A stretch of DNA of 64,000 bases from the NCBI RefSeq assembly GCF_000276665.1, contig NW_004955466.1, positions 12,552,270-12,616,269 of the forward strand, read 5' to 3'. Shown piece by piece: positions 32,781-43,374 of the stretch (its first letter is position 1; every line of letters begins with the position of its first letter). A program made the translations under genes and the position numbers. The notes beneath the pieces were generated by a model. It worked only from the letters and a program-made list of their open reading frames with translations. It did no database searches and had not been told where the DNA came from. The stretch is from Chinchilla lanigera (Eukaryota > Chordata > Mammalia > Rodentia > Chinchillidae).

Positions 32781-33398
32781 TGTTATAGTCAGGGTTTATA
32801 GGGAAAAGATTTAATACAGGACACATAATTTATAGGGTTATTTTATAACATTCACTGAAAGAGTCAAATGCAGAGAATGCAAGAGATCTGTACTCATAGT
32901 AGAGAGCCCAAAACTCCAGCTGATTGCCTGGATCCCACAGAAATGTCCTCTATGAGTTCAGCTGAAGACCTAGGGCCCATGACAATGTCTCATGCAAGTC
33001 CTTATCAAAGATCTGCACTGGGAAGGCCCAAAGGTCAGTGGTAGAAGCCAGAAAGTCTGCACCAACAAGAAGAAAGAGCTGTGCCAGCAGGCTGAAGGAT
33101 CTGCACTGGAGCCAGGAAGCCATGCTCAAAGTAAGACCAGAGCTCCTCCGAAAAGAACTGCAGCCATCCTCAGCGACAGTGAGGCCCCGAACTCCTTGGA
33201 TGATAACAGTTGAGTTTCTATCAGGATATCCAGCATGACAAGCTCCTCCAAGAGAATTGACAGCACTAGCATATTCCGCTCTAGTTCTCTTTTTATGCTG
33301 TTGGCAACAATCCTCAGGTGGGCCTTCCATACCCAGAACCATGCTGACTCAGTTCAGCTGAGTGTTGCAAGTTGACCATTAGTTGTTAGTCCAGCACA
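32781..33398 (-). mobile_element. solo LTR (family B) with 5-bp target duplication
   Basis: A 618-bp solo LTR flanked by the perfect 5-bp duplication 'actgt' (32776-32780 and 33399-33403). On the minus strand it starts 'tgtgctggactaacaactaa', carries 'ccaacagcataaaaagagaa' in the promoter position, and ends 'tgtattaaatcttttcccta' and 'accctgactataaca'. It aligns with 36329-37118 but has one, not two, copies of a central segment. The 5-bp duplication suggests ERVL-type integration. The 130-codon minus frame inside it is incidental. Confidence 0.9.
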
Positions 33399-33403
33399 AC
33401 TGT

Positions 33404-34695
33404 GAAGGTATCCTTATACTGTAATTATAATTCATGGTCCAGGCCTTGCTGGGGTCCAGGCATGTTGCTGGCAGACAGGTAAAATTAAGAAAACTGCTCC
33501 CTGGCTAGCGCTGCAGCCTCAGGCTGAAAGCCAGGTATGAGAAGAGTGTGGGGCCTTAGTCCTTTCCTAAGAGCAGTTGGAGAATATCCTTGCCCGGAGC
33601 CTTTTCGTACCCCAGTGTCTCAGACATGTATCACATAGCTATGTCCAGAAGAAAGAAAATTTAAAATGTAAGGCATAGCATAATTCTAAGATAAATGTTA
33701 GCCAGTGCAATTAAGTTACAGAACTCTTAGATTTTTGTCTGAGAACCAAATGGGGGAAGCCTGGTTGAGTAGTATTTTACCACAGTGAAAAGTGCTTGGT
33801 TTGTGCAGGCATTTTAATGGAATTTGTCTTACAGACATCATTGCTGTCAATCTAAAGAGACAGTGTGAATGATCTTCTCTTAGCCTGACCAGCTTCCTTG
33901 TCACTTTAGCATCTGGATATGGGATGAAGCCAGGGACTGGTTGCCATGGCAACAGCATCTTCAGTAGAGGCGTTGGGAAAAATCATTTCTCTCCAAATGC
34001 TAATAGGTTGTCACTTTTCTTCTTAAACCGGCTGTTTCCCACTGTTTCCCTGATTGCCAAGAAGTCAGAGAGATTATTTACAGATTAAGGGCTGCTGCAG
34101 AATCTGATCATCTTGCCCTAATTTGTGCTAGGTCTTCCAGGAGAAGGAAAAAAAAAAATAATTTGAAGCAAAATGTTAAAGGTTAGGTTTCCTGTAATTT
34201 GAGATTTCTGACTTTTACTCCAGAGACATAAGACTTTTCTGTAGTACTTTGAAAGTCATTCTTTAAGCAGAAACTCTCTAGTGTTGAAGCTGATGCAGCT
34301 GCTGTCAGTTACCTGCCCCGTGGAGGCTGGGCCAGGCTGCTATGTCTGATGGGGGTGAGGGGCGGTAAGATGCTTCTCTCACTGAAAGGTTGTGTTCACT
34401 ACCTAGTGAAGGGGGTCATCCTAAGTCAACATCTGCATACAAGACATATTTTCAGATCCTGGAAATCACTTGCAACAAAGCATTTTAGTTTTCTTTGCCA
34501 TCAGCTCCAGAACATAGGTAAAAGACCCCATTCACTAGTGGAAGTAAAGGATTATGCATGTCTGTCATGTGTGACTTCTGTTAATTACATTGTGATTGTG
34601 TGAAGGGATGAGTTTATGGCTGCATGAGTTACCATTTTAATCCTCAGGGCATAGACACTGTTATTGGAAGAGCATCAGAGGAACTATGCACTGCG
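33404..34695. other. unique block, regulatory candidate
   Basis: About 1.3 kb free of recognised repeats. It contains a perfect RFX-type palindrome at 33940-33953 (listed separately). A minus frame of 80 codons at 33716-33958 has no recognisable domain. The texture suggests conserved non-coding DNA, which remains an inference. Confidence 0.38.
33940..33953. promoter_or_regulatory. RFX X-box-like palindrome
   Basis: The 14-mer 'gttgccatggcaac' is a perfect palindrome and a full match to the dimeric X-box bound by RFX factors, which control ciliary genes among others. It stands in repeat-free sequence. Whether it is bound, and what gene it might serve, cannot be told from sequence. Confidence 0.55.
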
Positions 34696-34990
34696 TCCAA
34701 TTCCTTGGGATAAGTGAGGTTGAACTTTAGATCTGTCACACATTAGTGAGATTTTAAATTAATAACCACTTAGGGCTGGGGATATAGCTCAGTGGCACAG
34801 CACCTGCCTGGCAAGTGCAAGGTCCTGAGTTCAATTCCTGGTACCAAAACAAACAAACAAATAACCACTTAAGCCTCAGTTTCCTTATGGAAAAATAGGG
34901 AAACAATGCTTTTGTATTGAAGGAAGAGATGAAATTAAATGAGCTAATGAGCTACTGATTAGCACAGTGCCTGGCATATGATGGGGAAAC
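34696..34990 (+). mobile_element. MIR SINE, plus strand, split by an ID element
   Basis: The left part ends 'gatctgtcacacattagtga', and 'aataaccactta' stands at the place of the MIR 'agttacttaacc' block. After the ID insertion the MIR resumes 'agcctcagtttccttatgga' and reaches 'agcacagtgcctggcatatg'. Removing the ID restores a continuous MIR core. Confidence 0.82.
34773..34859 (+). mobile_element. ID SINE nested in MIR, perfect target duplication
   Basis: Body 'gggctggggatatagctcag', 'cacctgcctggcaagtgcaa', 'gagttcaattcctggtacca' then a CAAA tail. Flanked by the perfect 12-bp duplication 'aataaccactta' (34761-34772 and 34860-34871), which lies within the host MIR. Box A is intact and box B has two changes from the 20512 copy. 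Confidence 0.95.
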
Positions 34991-35097
34991 GAGCCAGCCC
35001 TCACTGTTTTCCTGACATGGAAAATCTCTGATAGTATTACGCTTTGGATAAAAATGCAGTCTAAAGTCTAGAGCTGGGGAAGGTGCTTGTTATGGTT

Positions 35098-35441
35098 TGT
35101 GTCTAGATATCCCCTGAAAAGCCTCATGCAGTCATGCGGCAGGCTTCTAGAGTTTGTGACTGATTCATGGTCTAATGCTGGGATTGTGGGTGTGAGTGCT
35201 ACACCCGCCCTGGGGCAGGTAGCCTGCATACAATATAAGGGAGTGAAAGAGGCTTGCTCTGCTCCTCTTTTTTCTCCTGTTGCTTTTGCTGTCTTCAACT
35301 GCCACAAACTATCACCCTTCTGCCATGCCACTCTGCCTTGGAGCCAGCTGATGATGGACTGAAACCTCCACAAACTGCAAGCTAAATGAACCTTTCCCTC
35401 TTTAATTTGGGCACTGAATATTTTGTCTCAGCAATGAGACA
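35098..35441 (+). mobile_element. MaLR LTR (family A), 5' LTR with internal region
   Basis: Starts 'tgttatggtttgtgtctaga' and ends 'tttgtctcagcaatgagaca'. Shares blocks with the family A solo LTRs, including 'ccttggagccagct' and 'gatggactgaaacctccaca'. The sequence directly after it, 'gaatttggtaccaggaacgg', is the typical start of MaLR internal sequence. Confidence 0.87.
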
Positions 35442-36328
35442 GAATTTGGTACCAGGAACGGGGCCATTGCTGTGATGTTGCCAGGACATGTGATTTAAGA
35501 GCCTTGGGAATTAATTTGGAAAGGTTTCATGAGAATGGCCTAGAGGCATTCCCTATATGCTGTAAACTATATGGGAGACTATGGTTGGAGCCTGGAAAAT
35601 CAGAGTACTGAATGAAATGCTGCCGGTTAAGATGAAGCTCAGGAGGCTTCTATCGAGAAGGACCACATTGACTGCTGGATCACAAGTAGTATATGCTGTG
35701 CTTTGGCAGGTAGTTGATCTGCATTTTGCTTGTGTTTAGAGATATTCCCTGTGTGGCAGAAAAATTTCACTTTCATCTATTGTTGGTATGGTAGCATGGT
35801 TACTGTTGAGAGCTTTGGGCCAGATCTATGTTTGAAATTAAGAGTGGAGAGCCAGCAGGGTGATTTGAAGTATTTGGCCAGAGTGAAGGCTCCAAGGATG
35901 AAACAGGAGAACGTGGTTGTTGAGAAGGCATAGGACAATGGAAAAATAAACTGAAGCCTTTCACCTAAAGGGAGGAGTGTATTTGAATTACAGGAGATCC
36001 TGTTTTTTAGTCTTGCCATGCCATGTTGTTAAAAGTTATTGGGAAGTGAGGACTGTGACTGTAATAGTCCTTTTAATATGATTTTAATATCATTTTTAGA
36101 TATATGTTTGTAATCAGGTTAGTCAAAGTATTGTGGTTTTGAATTCTGGTCACCCTTTGAATATTTTGCTTTTGGTGTGGGAATAAGCATGATAAGAATT
36201 GTATATATGTAATTGTTATATTTATGTAAATCAGAATAGACCAAGACATGTTAACTTTTCACAAATCTGCCACTAAAGACTATGGCTTAAGGAAATGTGT
36301 ATGGTTATTAAGTTCACCAAGGAAGGAC
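35442..36328 (+). mobile_element. MaLR internal region, non-coding, truncated
   Basis: Follows the family A LTR without a gap. It begins with the primer-binding-site neighbourhood and runs through purine-rich, non-coding sequence ('atggttggagcctggaaaat', 'ggagagccagcagggtgatt'). No gag, pol or env homology is visible, as is normal for non-autonomous MaLRs. The matching 3' LTR is missing: a family B LTR adjoins at 36329 instead. Confidence 0.65.
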
Positions 36329-37118
36329 TGTGGTGGATTAAAACTGGTGGTCAACTTATAACACCCACCTGAACTGAACCAGGGTGGAGGTTCCACCTGA
36401 GGACTGTTGCCAACAACATAAAAAGGAGAACTGGAGAGGAACAAGTGGTGGTGTTGGTTCTCCTGGAGCGGCTTGTCATGCTGGCTTTCCTGATATGAAC
36501 GCAGCTGTTCTCATTGTCAGAGGAGCGTGGGATCTTGTTATCACTGAGAATGGCTGAACTTACTTTGGGGGAGCTCTGGTCCTTACTTTGAGCATTACTT
36601 CCTGGCTCCGGAAGGGAAGATGGTGCACTGTTCAGTATCCTGGAGAAGCTTGTTGCACTGGCTTTCTTGATATGAACTCATCGTCAGAGGAGCTCAGGGC
36701 CTCACTGTCACTGAGGATGGCTGTGGTACTTTTGTGGGGAGCTCTGGTCCTTACTTGAGTGTTATTTCCTGGCTTAAGTGCAGACCCCTCAGCCTGCTGG
36801 CACAGACCCTTCATCCCTCTGGTGCAGACATTCTAGCTTCCACCACTGTGAAATAGACTTTCATGAGACATTGTCCTGGGCTCTAGGCCTCCAGCTGAAC
36901 TCATGGGGGGCATTGTCAGGGGCTGTAGGTCTTCAGCTGGACTCATGCAGGACATTGCTCTGGGATCCAGGTCCTCAGCTGGATTCTTTGGGTCTGTAGT
37001 GTGTGGACAGATTTTCTGTACTTTTTGTATTTGACCTTCCGGGTGACTACTGTAAAGTAATCCTATAAATTATGTGTCCTGTATTAAATTGTTTCCCTTG
37101 CAAACCCTTACTACAACA
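36329..37118 (+). mobile_element. LTR (family B) with internal tandem duplication
   Basis: Begins 'tgtggtggattaaaactggt', has 'aacataaaaaggagaactgg' as a TATA-like region, a late 'cctgtattaaattgtttccc' and ends 'aacccttactacaaca'. At 790 bp it is about 170 bp longer than the solo copy at 32781-33398. The surplus is a tandem duplication: a unit starting near 36459 ('ctcctggagcggcttgtcat') recurs near 36636 ('atcctggagaagcttgttgc'). No target duplication is visible. Confidence 0.83.
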
Positions 37119-38565
37119 GTGTTTATTTACAGTGTCTATTATACAAAGTCCATCAGACAGAAGCAGTCCTGACCAGCTTGTTGGCACTGACCTGTGAGTG
37201 GTTTGCAAGCAACAGTGTGGCCCAGACTGATGCAAATATGCTTCTCTAAGTAAAACTTGTCTTTGAATGTTTACCATCCAGTAAGAATAATAGTGGAAAA
37301 ATTTTAATGACGTGAGAGCAGATCCGTGGTATGCTGTTAAGTGCAAAGAGTAAATTGCAAGGCAGTAGGAATGATGAGACTCCATCTTAGGGTGGTAGAG
37401 AAAAGAACATATGGAAAACATCTAGATGCACACACATACATGTTTACCCATTGAACGATTGGATATCTGAGTCTTGAGATTGAGTGATTTTTATTTTCAT
37501 CTTTATTTTACCTACTTTCTACAGCGAACATATACTGCACTTTAAAACACGGCGGGTAACTTTAAAAATGAAGCAGGAATTGACCCTGAAGTGCGAATTG
37601 GCCAGAAGCTTGTTGTCTTTGGTGTTTTTAAATCATGCCTGTGTCAGGATAGCAGAAACAGAAGTCCCCGTGGGGCTTTGCACACCAGTCTGGAGCCTCA
37701 TTAGAGTCCTCTTTTGTTTTCTGGGAACATGACCCAGGAAAACTGAGTCCCGGTTGTCAACTAGTCATCCTGAGGTCCTTTCCAAATGTGTCCTCTCTGA
37801 GCGAGGCCCTGTGCTGATGTCTGTCTATAGCAGCCAAGGCCTGGCTCCCAAGCGTGCACCCTGGCTTTGATGAACCAGCTCTGGTCCAGGAGCTTCCTCA
37901 CCCAGACCTGCAGCAGAGGCGAATGGAGCCCTGAAGGCAGCTGGGCAAGGCTCTCCTTTCTCCTTTTACCCAGGGTCTATGAGATTTTTCAGTAGAATTT
38001 GGCTGATCTCCCTTAGGGGACATAATGCCACTAGATTCAGAGGTATAACGAGAGGTTACCTTTCCAAAGTGGCACCTGGGGCTCGCTGTGTTGAAATCCA
38101 ATTACTTTCCACTGGCGACCTAGAGTGCACACCGCACGAAGTGATGCGAAACTGCACAGAGAAAACACGTGCACTGGCTTTGTGAAGGTGAGTAGACCTA
38201 GAGGAGGGACTCACCAGTCTGCTAATGAGCCGAGTGCTTGGTATTCCTGGAGCCTGACTGCCTCGAGCTTACAAAGGTTTTCCCATGACTACTAGTGAAT
38301 GCTGTTTTTTAAAAAATTTCTCATCTTGAGAAAATATAACTTCAGAAATTGAATTTAATGAGTAGACCCAATGGAGTATTATCATGGAACCAATCTTAAA
38401 TTTTAAGGGAAAAACATTCAAATAGATGTTACTTCAGTAGCAGACATTTCAGAGGGCCATGGGTGAAAGAGTTCATTCTCCTAAGATTAGAAAATGTGCT
38501 ATACTACAATCTTTGGCATGATTTCAGTATTATATGCTGCATCAAATTAAGAGAATAGTAGCTGT
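37119..38565. other. unique sequence, no gene seen
   Basis: Contains a 124-codon minus frame (37047-37421) that starts inside the LTR, so it is not a gene. A short CpG-containing stretch at 38030-38190 ends in a donor-like 'aaggtgagta', but the open frame before it (37979-38185) has no recognisable homology. Confidence 0.42.
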
Positions 38566-39094
38566 TGCCCAGAAGAGCTGCAACTGGTGCTTTGGAGCAC
38601 TGCTTTGGGGGCGCCTTTCACTGGAGAGAGGTGAATTGTTTGTGTTGGGGGGCTGGACCTGGGCCTCACTGAGCACTGTGTATTGGCAAAGGGCGGGGTG
38701 AGAGCCGGGCTGTTAAAAAATGACTGGTAAGTGTGTGTTACTGGGGATAAGATGACATTAGGGGCTTTATAAAAAGCCTGCTGGAGAGATGGAAACGAGC
38801 GGGTGGGGAGAGAGATTGATTGATGGAAGGTTGATGTGTTGTGCTCAACATGCTGTGGAGGTCCAAGAGTGTTGTGGGGTGCAGTCCGCTCCTGCAGAGG
38901 CCACAGGGGAAAGTGGATGGCATCGGATACGCGAGGAGGATGGCTGGACAAGGGGCCAAGTGAAGACCTGATCTCTAAATAACTCGTCCACACTCCCCAG
39001 GAGGGCAGCAGGCCCTCTCATAGGCCTAAGCACCTCTCCAAGGCCCTCCCTCCCAACACAGCTAGATTGGCAATCAGATTTATTCTCTGATTAA
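38566..39094. other. unclassified, G-rich sequence
   Basis: A G-rich plus strand containing 'ggggctttataaaaagcctg' gives long overlapping frames (148 codons minus, 38547-38993). Composition explains the frames, and no domain is seen. It could be an old LTR, but I cannot match it to a family. Confidence 0.3.
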
Positions 39095-39290
39095 TTAATT
39101 TGCGTTGGGAATTGAACACTGAGCCTTTGCACTGTGCTACATCCCCGGCCCTTTTTAATTTTTTTTTTTTAATTTTGAGACAGGGTCTCAGTAAGCTGGT
39201 GAGTAGCCGAGGCTGGGCTTGAAGTTGCAGTCTTCCTGCCTCAGCTTCCAAGAGTGCTGGGATGACAGGTATGTGCTGCTATGCTGGGTA
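39095..39290 (-). mobile_element. B1-ID composite SINE, minus strand
   Basis: The plus strand reads 'ttgggaattgaacactgagc' and 'gctacatccccggccctttt' (ID half), then a T-rich linker, then 'ttttgagacagggtctcagt' and 'gctgggatgacaggtatgtg' (B1 half). Same architecture as at 6525-6714 and 62822-62985. Confidence 0.85.
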
Positions 39291-40124
39291 TATTGAAACC
39301 AAATTTCAACATCAATTGTGGTAGGGACAGACCACATCTAGCCATAGAAAGGCTTTTGCTATCTCCTCAAGACAAGCTCTGTGCCCTGCCTTGATGTGGA
39401 CTCCCAGGTCACCTGAGGGGGGTTGGGGAGATGCAGGCCTCAGGCACCAGTGTGGGGCGGAAGGAGGCTGCCAGGTGAGGTGCTTCTCTGCCTGTTTCGT
39501 TTCTGTGTTTAACTATAGATTGTAGTACCTGTAAGAGGCTTCAAGAGCTGCGGTTTATTTAATTCAGGGGGAAAAAGGTTTAATTATACCTGTTCTAGCT
39601 CCATGAACAGGAAATGTTAGATATCCAGACAATCAAAGATTACTATTTTTTAAATGATAAGATTCCTTATTTTGGCTATTATATAGTTAATGTTTTGGCT
39701 ATTGTATGTGAAATACACATTGAATATATAATATTACAATTATACGTAAAATATTAATATTTATACATTTGTATCATGCATAAATTAATATAACTTTTAT
39801 TAAATGTATGTATGTCTTTGGCTAATTTACTTTGATTTACTGATAACTCAAGGTTGTCATCAACCCCAGCCATTTCCCTTCAAGTTTACTGAGGTCTGTG
39901 AGATTCCCCATACTGAGCTGTCCCCTCTGATTTGCATAAGGAAGGGAGAAAACAAAGGTTGCTAAATTCAGGAGAGGCCCCAAGGCAACACTGTTAGGTC
40001 TCATAGTGACAAAGCTGCCCTCGGGCAACACTTTGAACTTCCACTGTGCTGAGTTGACCTGGGAAGGGCTTGGAGAGACACAGTCCTTATTCTCAGTACC
40101 CTTGTGCTCCTGTAAACCTAGGCA
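39291..40124. other. unique sequence, no gene seen
   Basis: Mixed, with a very AT-rich part at about 39640-39830. The minus frame at 39837-40130 (97 codons) has no recognisable domain. Confidence 0.42.
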
Positions 40125-40356
40125 TTTCATTGGTCATTTATTCATTCAACACACCTTTATTAAATACCTGCTCTATGCTGGACACTCTTTAAGTGCTTAA
40201 GATATATCAGTAAGCAAAGCAGGCAAAGATCCCACCCCTTGTAAAGCAGACACGGTTAGCAGAAAGAGGCAAACAATAAATAAATGTGATACTTAGCGAA
40301 CCACATAGTACGCACATGTAACAACACGCCCTCCCCACCCGCTGCCCCAACCAGTG

Positions 40357-40660
40357 TACTTCAGTTTGTTAGTTGCCCAGGTGATAATTTCTGTTCTGGT
40401 CGCTTCTGTCTCAGAAACAGCTGATCACTGTGTTGCATACCTGGTTACTATGATGCACATTGTATAAACCAATCCCCAACTGACAAGCCATTCTGCCTCA
40501 GTACTTCCTGCCTGCTTATACCATATAAACCCTAGACTACCAGAGACCAGGGCCTGATATTTTGGGAGTGATCCTGATCAGTGCCAGTTGATGTAAATAA
40601 ATCTGTCTCCAAATCCTGGGTGTCGTGTTGGTGTTTCTGCTGGCTGTTGCACTCGCAAGT
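40357..40660 (+). mobile_element. solo LTR (family D) within L2
   Basis: Promoter-like 'ataccatataaaccctagac' is followed 90 bp later by the polyadenylation signal in 'gatgtaaataaatctgtctc', and the segment ends near 'ctggctgttgca'. TATA box, AATAAA and short length suggest an ERV1-like LTR. Edges are approximate, and no target duplication is evident. Confidence 0.6.
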
Positions 40661-40711
40661 GATAAGCACTATTAGGAAAGAGTAGGACACGGCAGTATTT
40701 CAGAGTAAATG

Positions 40712-40738
40712 TTAGGGCCAGGGCCAGGGCCAGGGCAG
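40712..40738. repeat. short (AGGGCC)n tandem repeat
   Basis: Four hexamer units 'agggcc' in a row and a partial fifth, within L2-derived DNA. No function is implied. Confidence 0.85.
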
Positions 40739-40993
40739 GCTGTGTGGGTGGGGGCAGAGGGGCGGCAGCAGGCCCCTCACATAAAGCTGTAAATCTCCTT
40801 GGACTTGGCCTTGGAGTACAGCGTTTTGAAAGAGGCAGTAAAAGATCCAACTAACCTTTTTAAAGGAGCACACTGGCTGTATGTTAAAAAGTAGTCGAAA
40901 GAGACAAGCGCAGATGAGACCAGCGCAGTAATCCAGGTGCAAAAAGCAGTTGCTGAGATACGATTTGCAGCAGTGGGGGCAGAACTAAGGACT

Positions 40994-41333
40994 ATGATTG
41001 TAATGGATTGATAACTGATCCCCAGCTGAACTGAGTAAGCGTGGTGCTGAGTGTGGGAGGCCCACCTGGGAATGGTTGCCATCAGCATAAGAGCCAGAAT
41101 TGGAGAAGGATAATTCCTAAAACATTTGTTATCCGCCTACTTGTCCTAGTTACGTTCTTGATTCTGGCTCAATAAAAGGTGATTGTGATTGGTGATGGGG
41201 CTGCAGTAGCCCAAGAGGCTACTGTAAGCCCCCGATCCCAGACTTTTGCCTCTCTTGTTTTTCTTGTCTCTGCTTTTTCTGTTCATCCGCGGGTACCTCG
41301 TTCTTGGGACCTGTTACTATCGTTAGAATGACA
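40994..41333 (+). mobile_element. LTR related to family B, within L2
   Basis: The first ~110 bp align with family B: 'cagctgaactgag', 'gtgtgggaggcccacctggg', 'tggttgccatcagcataaga'. The rest differs and carries 'ggctcaataaaaggtg' as polyadenylation signal, followed by a pyrimidine-rich end. It is a divergent or recombinant relative of the family B LTRs. Confidence 0.68.
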
Positions 41334-41740
41334 TGGGGTACATTTGGAGAGTAGACTCAGCAGAATTTGCAGATGGGGAAATGAGGCGCAGGAAATAATG
41401 AGGCATCAGGTGCCGACCAGACATGAAGCCTGGACAACGGGAAGCAATGAACTTGCCGTCAGTTAAGAAGGGGACGCCTCCGAGTGGGGCTGAAAAGGAA
41501 CTGAAGCCCAAAAGTTAGCTTTGGACATCTGAGCAGAGATGTGTCCCAGAGCCAAGTGCAAGTGTGGAGGGAGCAGGGACAGGGGGCCCCAGGGGAGAGG
41601 AATCTGAGTCGTTGGCAGTTAGGTCTGAGCCCTGAGCCTGCAGGATTGATCAGCCAGGCACCAGGACAGGTAGAACAGAGGAGACCAAGGCTTGAGTGCT
41701 GGGGTGCCCCTGCCCTAAGAGCTGAGGGAGGAGCAAAAGA

Positions 41741-43370
41741 ACCTCTGAGGACACAAAGAAGGAGTGACCACAGAGGAAGAGCAGGAGGGGAGGTGGGTGC
41801 TGGTGGGTGACCAACAGTTTTCGCCACAGCTGCAAAGCTAGCAGTCTATACACTTACCTTTCTGCTTATTACTGCAAGAGATAGGCTCACACGCTGAGTG
41901 CTTGGTGTTTACACTCAAGTGACTTGGGAGATTTTGTAAATTTACCAGCTAATGACTTTGCAGACTACCCTTCAGCTAGTCCTCAGGACATAATTCAACT
42001 CGTTCTTGTTAGGGTCTCTTTTTAGATTGGCCACGGTGCCTTTGAAAGAGCTCCTAAGCGTTCTTTTATTTGTTGGCAATAGCTACCATCCTACAGTTTT
42101 CCTTCTCCGTGCACCCTGTCGAAGCGGTCCCTCGGCATTGCCCGTGACAACATCCCTCGAGTGTGAATACCATTTCTATGACTACCCATCTTGATCTGTT
42201 TTCTGCTTTTAGAACAGAATAGCCCAGACTGAGGAATTACAAACAACAGAAGAGTGTCCAGGGAGTCCAGGTCACAGGACCTCCTGGTGAGGCCCCTGCT
42301 GACACATCACCGCATGGCATGGCTGAGGGGCACACAGAGAGCGGCAGGGACAAGAGAGCTCCGGAACCACCCTGGCGTCATTAAGCTCGAATGTCCTGCC
42401 TCCCAGTACCACTGCAGTGGCAAACATATCTCAACACAAGGTTTCCAGAGGCATTCAAAGCACAGGTTCCCTCTGACTCCCAGCTATTGGCTCCTGAGAA
42501 GTAGAACCTGAGAGTTCTGGAAGGACTCTCATCTTTCCCATGCTCCTACCTCTTCTTGGCCACTCGGATTTCTGAGGCACTGGGGCCGTCCCAAGAGCAA
42601 GGCTGTTAGAATTTCAGTGGGGAGCAATCGTGTTGTACAGGTAAGAGAATTTTGGAGTGAATGAGGTGAAGGTTTTATTTACAGTGTCATAGTGATAAAG
42701 GCTGCCTTTGATTGTTCTACAGGCTTTTTGTGTGTCCTAATGTATGCACCTCCCCGATTAAGGGCCTTAAGAGAACTTGGCAATTGCTGTATTAACAAAG
42801 GCAAATTCCACTCACATCTGCCAACAGCCAAGAAGCAGAGTCTTGTGGTAACATCTCCAAATTGTAAACAATGCCATAATAACCCTTGTAATTTGCGATG
42901 TAGCGGCTAAAATAAGAGACAATTATTGCAAATTGTATTGTTAATATTTGAGAAACTGAGATCTAATGTTGCTAAATCTAATTCCTATGAATTCCACAGG
43001 GCACTGAGCACATTATAAGATTACGCTGCTCTTCCAGCGAGTGGGTCCTCATTAAGGCTGCTGGTTACTGAGTTTTGATTTCTCCCCCGGGAGGATCATT
43101 GAGTCAGTGCTGCCGTAAGAAGCCATGCTTTCCTGGTCTCCTCTAGTAGGTCTGTGGCCAGCGAGACAGTAAGAGGTGTCAGAGTAAAGTATGGGTAGCT
43201 ACCAAGTGTAAATAGCTAAATAACCACACACAAATACGCCACAAAGTGATCGTTATAATAGATCCAGGCTGAAAGTACTGAAGGGCAGGGAAGTCAAGTA
43301 CATTAATATTTTAGGTCAGTGCTGCAGTTTGTGTCTCATCATTCCCACCGCTATTATTTAGCACTGCTGC
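41741..43370. other. repeat-free block, strong conserved non-coding candidate
   Basis: About 1.6 kb with no recognised transposon. The 42680-43110 part is evenly composed and rich in developmental factor-like sites (SOX, POU and homeodomain cores), listed in the findings. Frames here are short. This is the best-looking regulatory candidate in the window, though conservation was not tested. Confidence 0.42.
42919..42942. promoter_or_regulatory. SOX/POU-like motif cluster
   Basis: Within 24 bp there are three ATTGT/ACAAT SOX-type cores in both orientations (42919-42923, 42932-42936, 42937-42941) around 'ttgcaaat', one base from the POU octamer. 'acaatt' and 'aattgt' form inverted arms. Such spacing is seen in SOX-POU composite enhancers, but the arrangement is not canonical. 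Confidence 0.35.
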
Positions 43371-43374
43371 TGTG

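Larger units (their letters stand above)
40125..41740 (-). mobile_element. L2 LINE 3' region, split by two LTR insertions
   Basis: The L2 3' terminus is at the left: 'ttcattcaacacacctttat', 'ctgctctatgctggacactc'. After a solo LTR, 'aaaggagcacactggctgta' and 'gcagtaatccaggtgcaaaa' continue the L2 3' region. After a second LTR it goes on with 'agttagctttggacatctga' and ends near 'gcttgagtgctggggtgccc'. Order and spacing fit one old L2 broken by later insertions. Confidence 0.68.

Noticed and set aside
32950..33342. 130-codon minus frame
   Set aside because: It lies entirely within the family B solo LTR.
37979..38190. Possible exon ending at a 'aaggtgagta' donor
   Set aside because: The 68-codon frame has no recognisable homology, its stop precedes the donor, and no convincing acceptor stands upstream.
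38547..38993. 148-codon minus frame
   Set aside because: Pro/Ser/Thr-rich reading of a G-rich plus strand. Two other frames overlap it on both strands and no homology is recognised.
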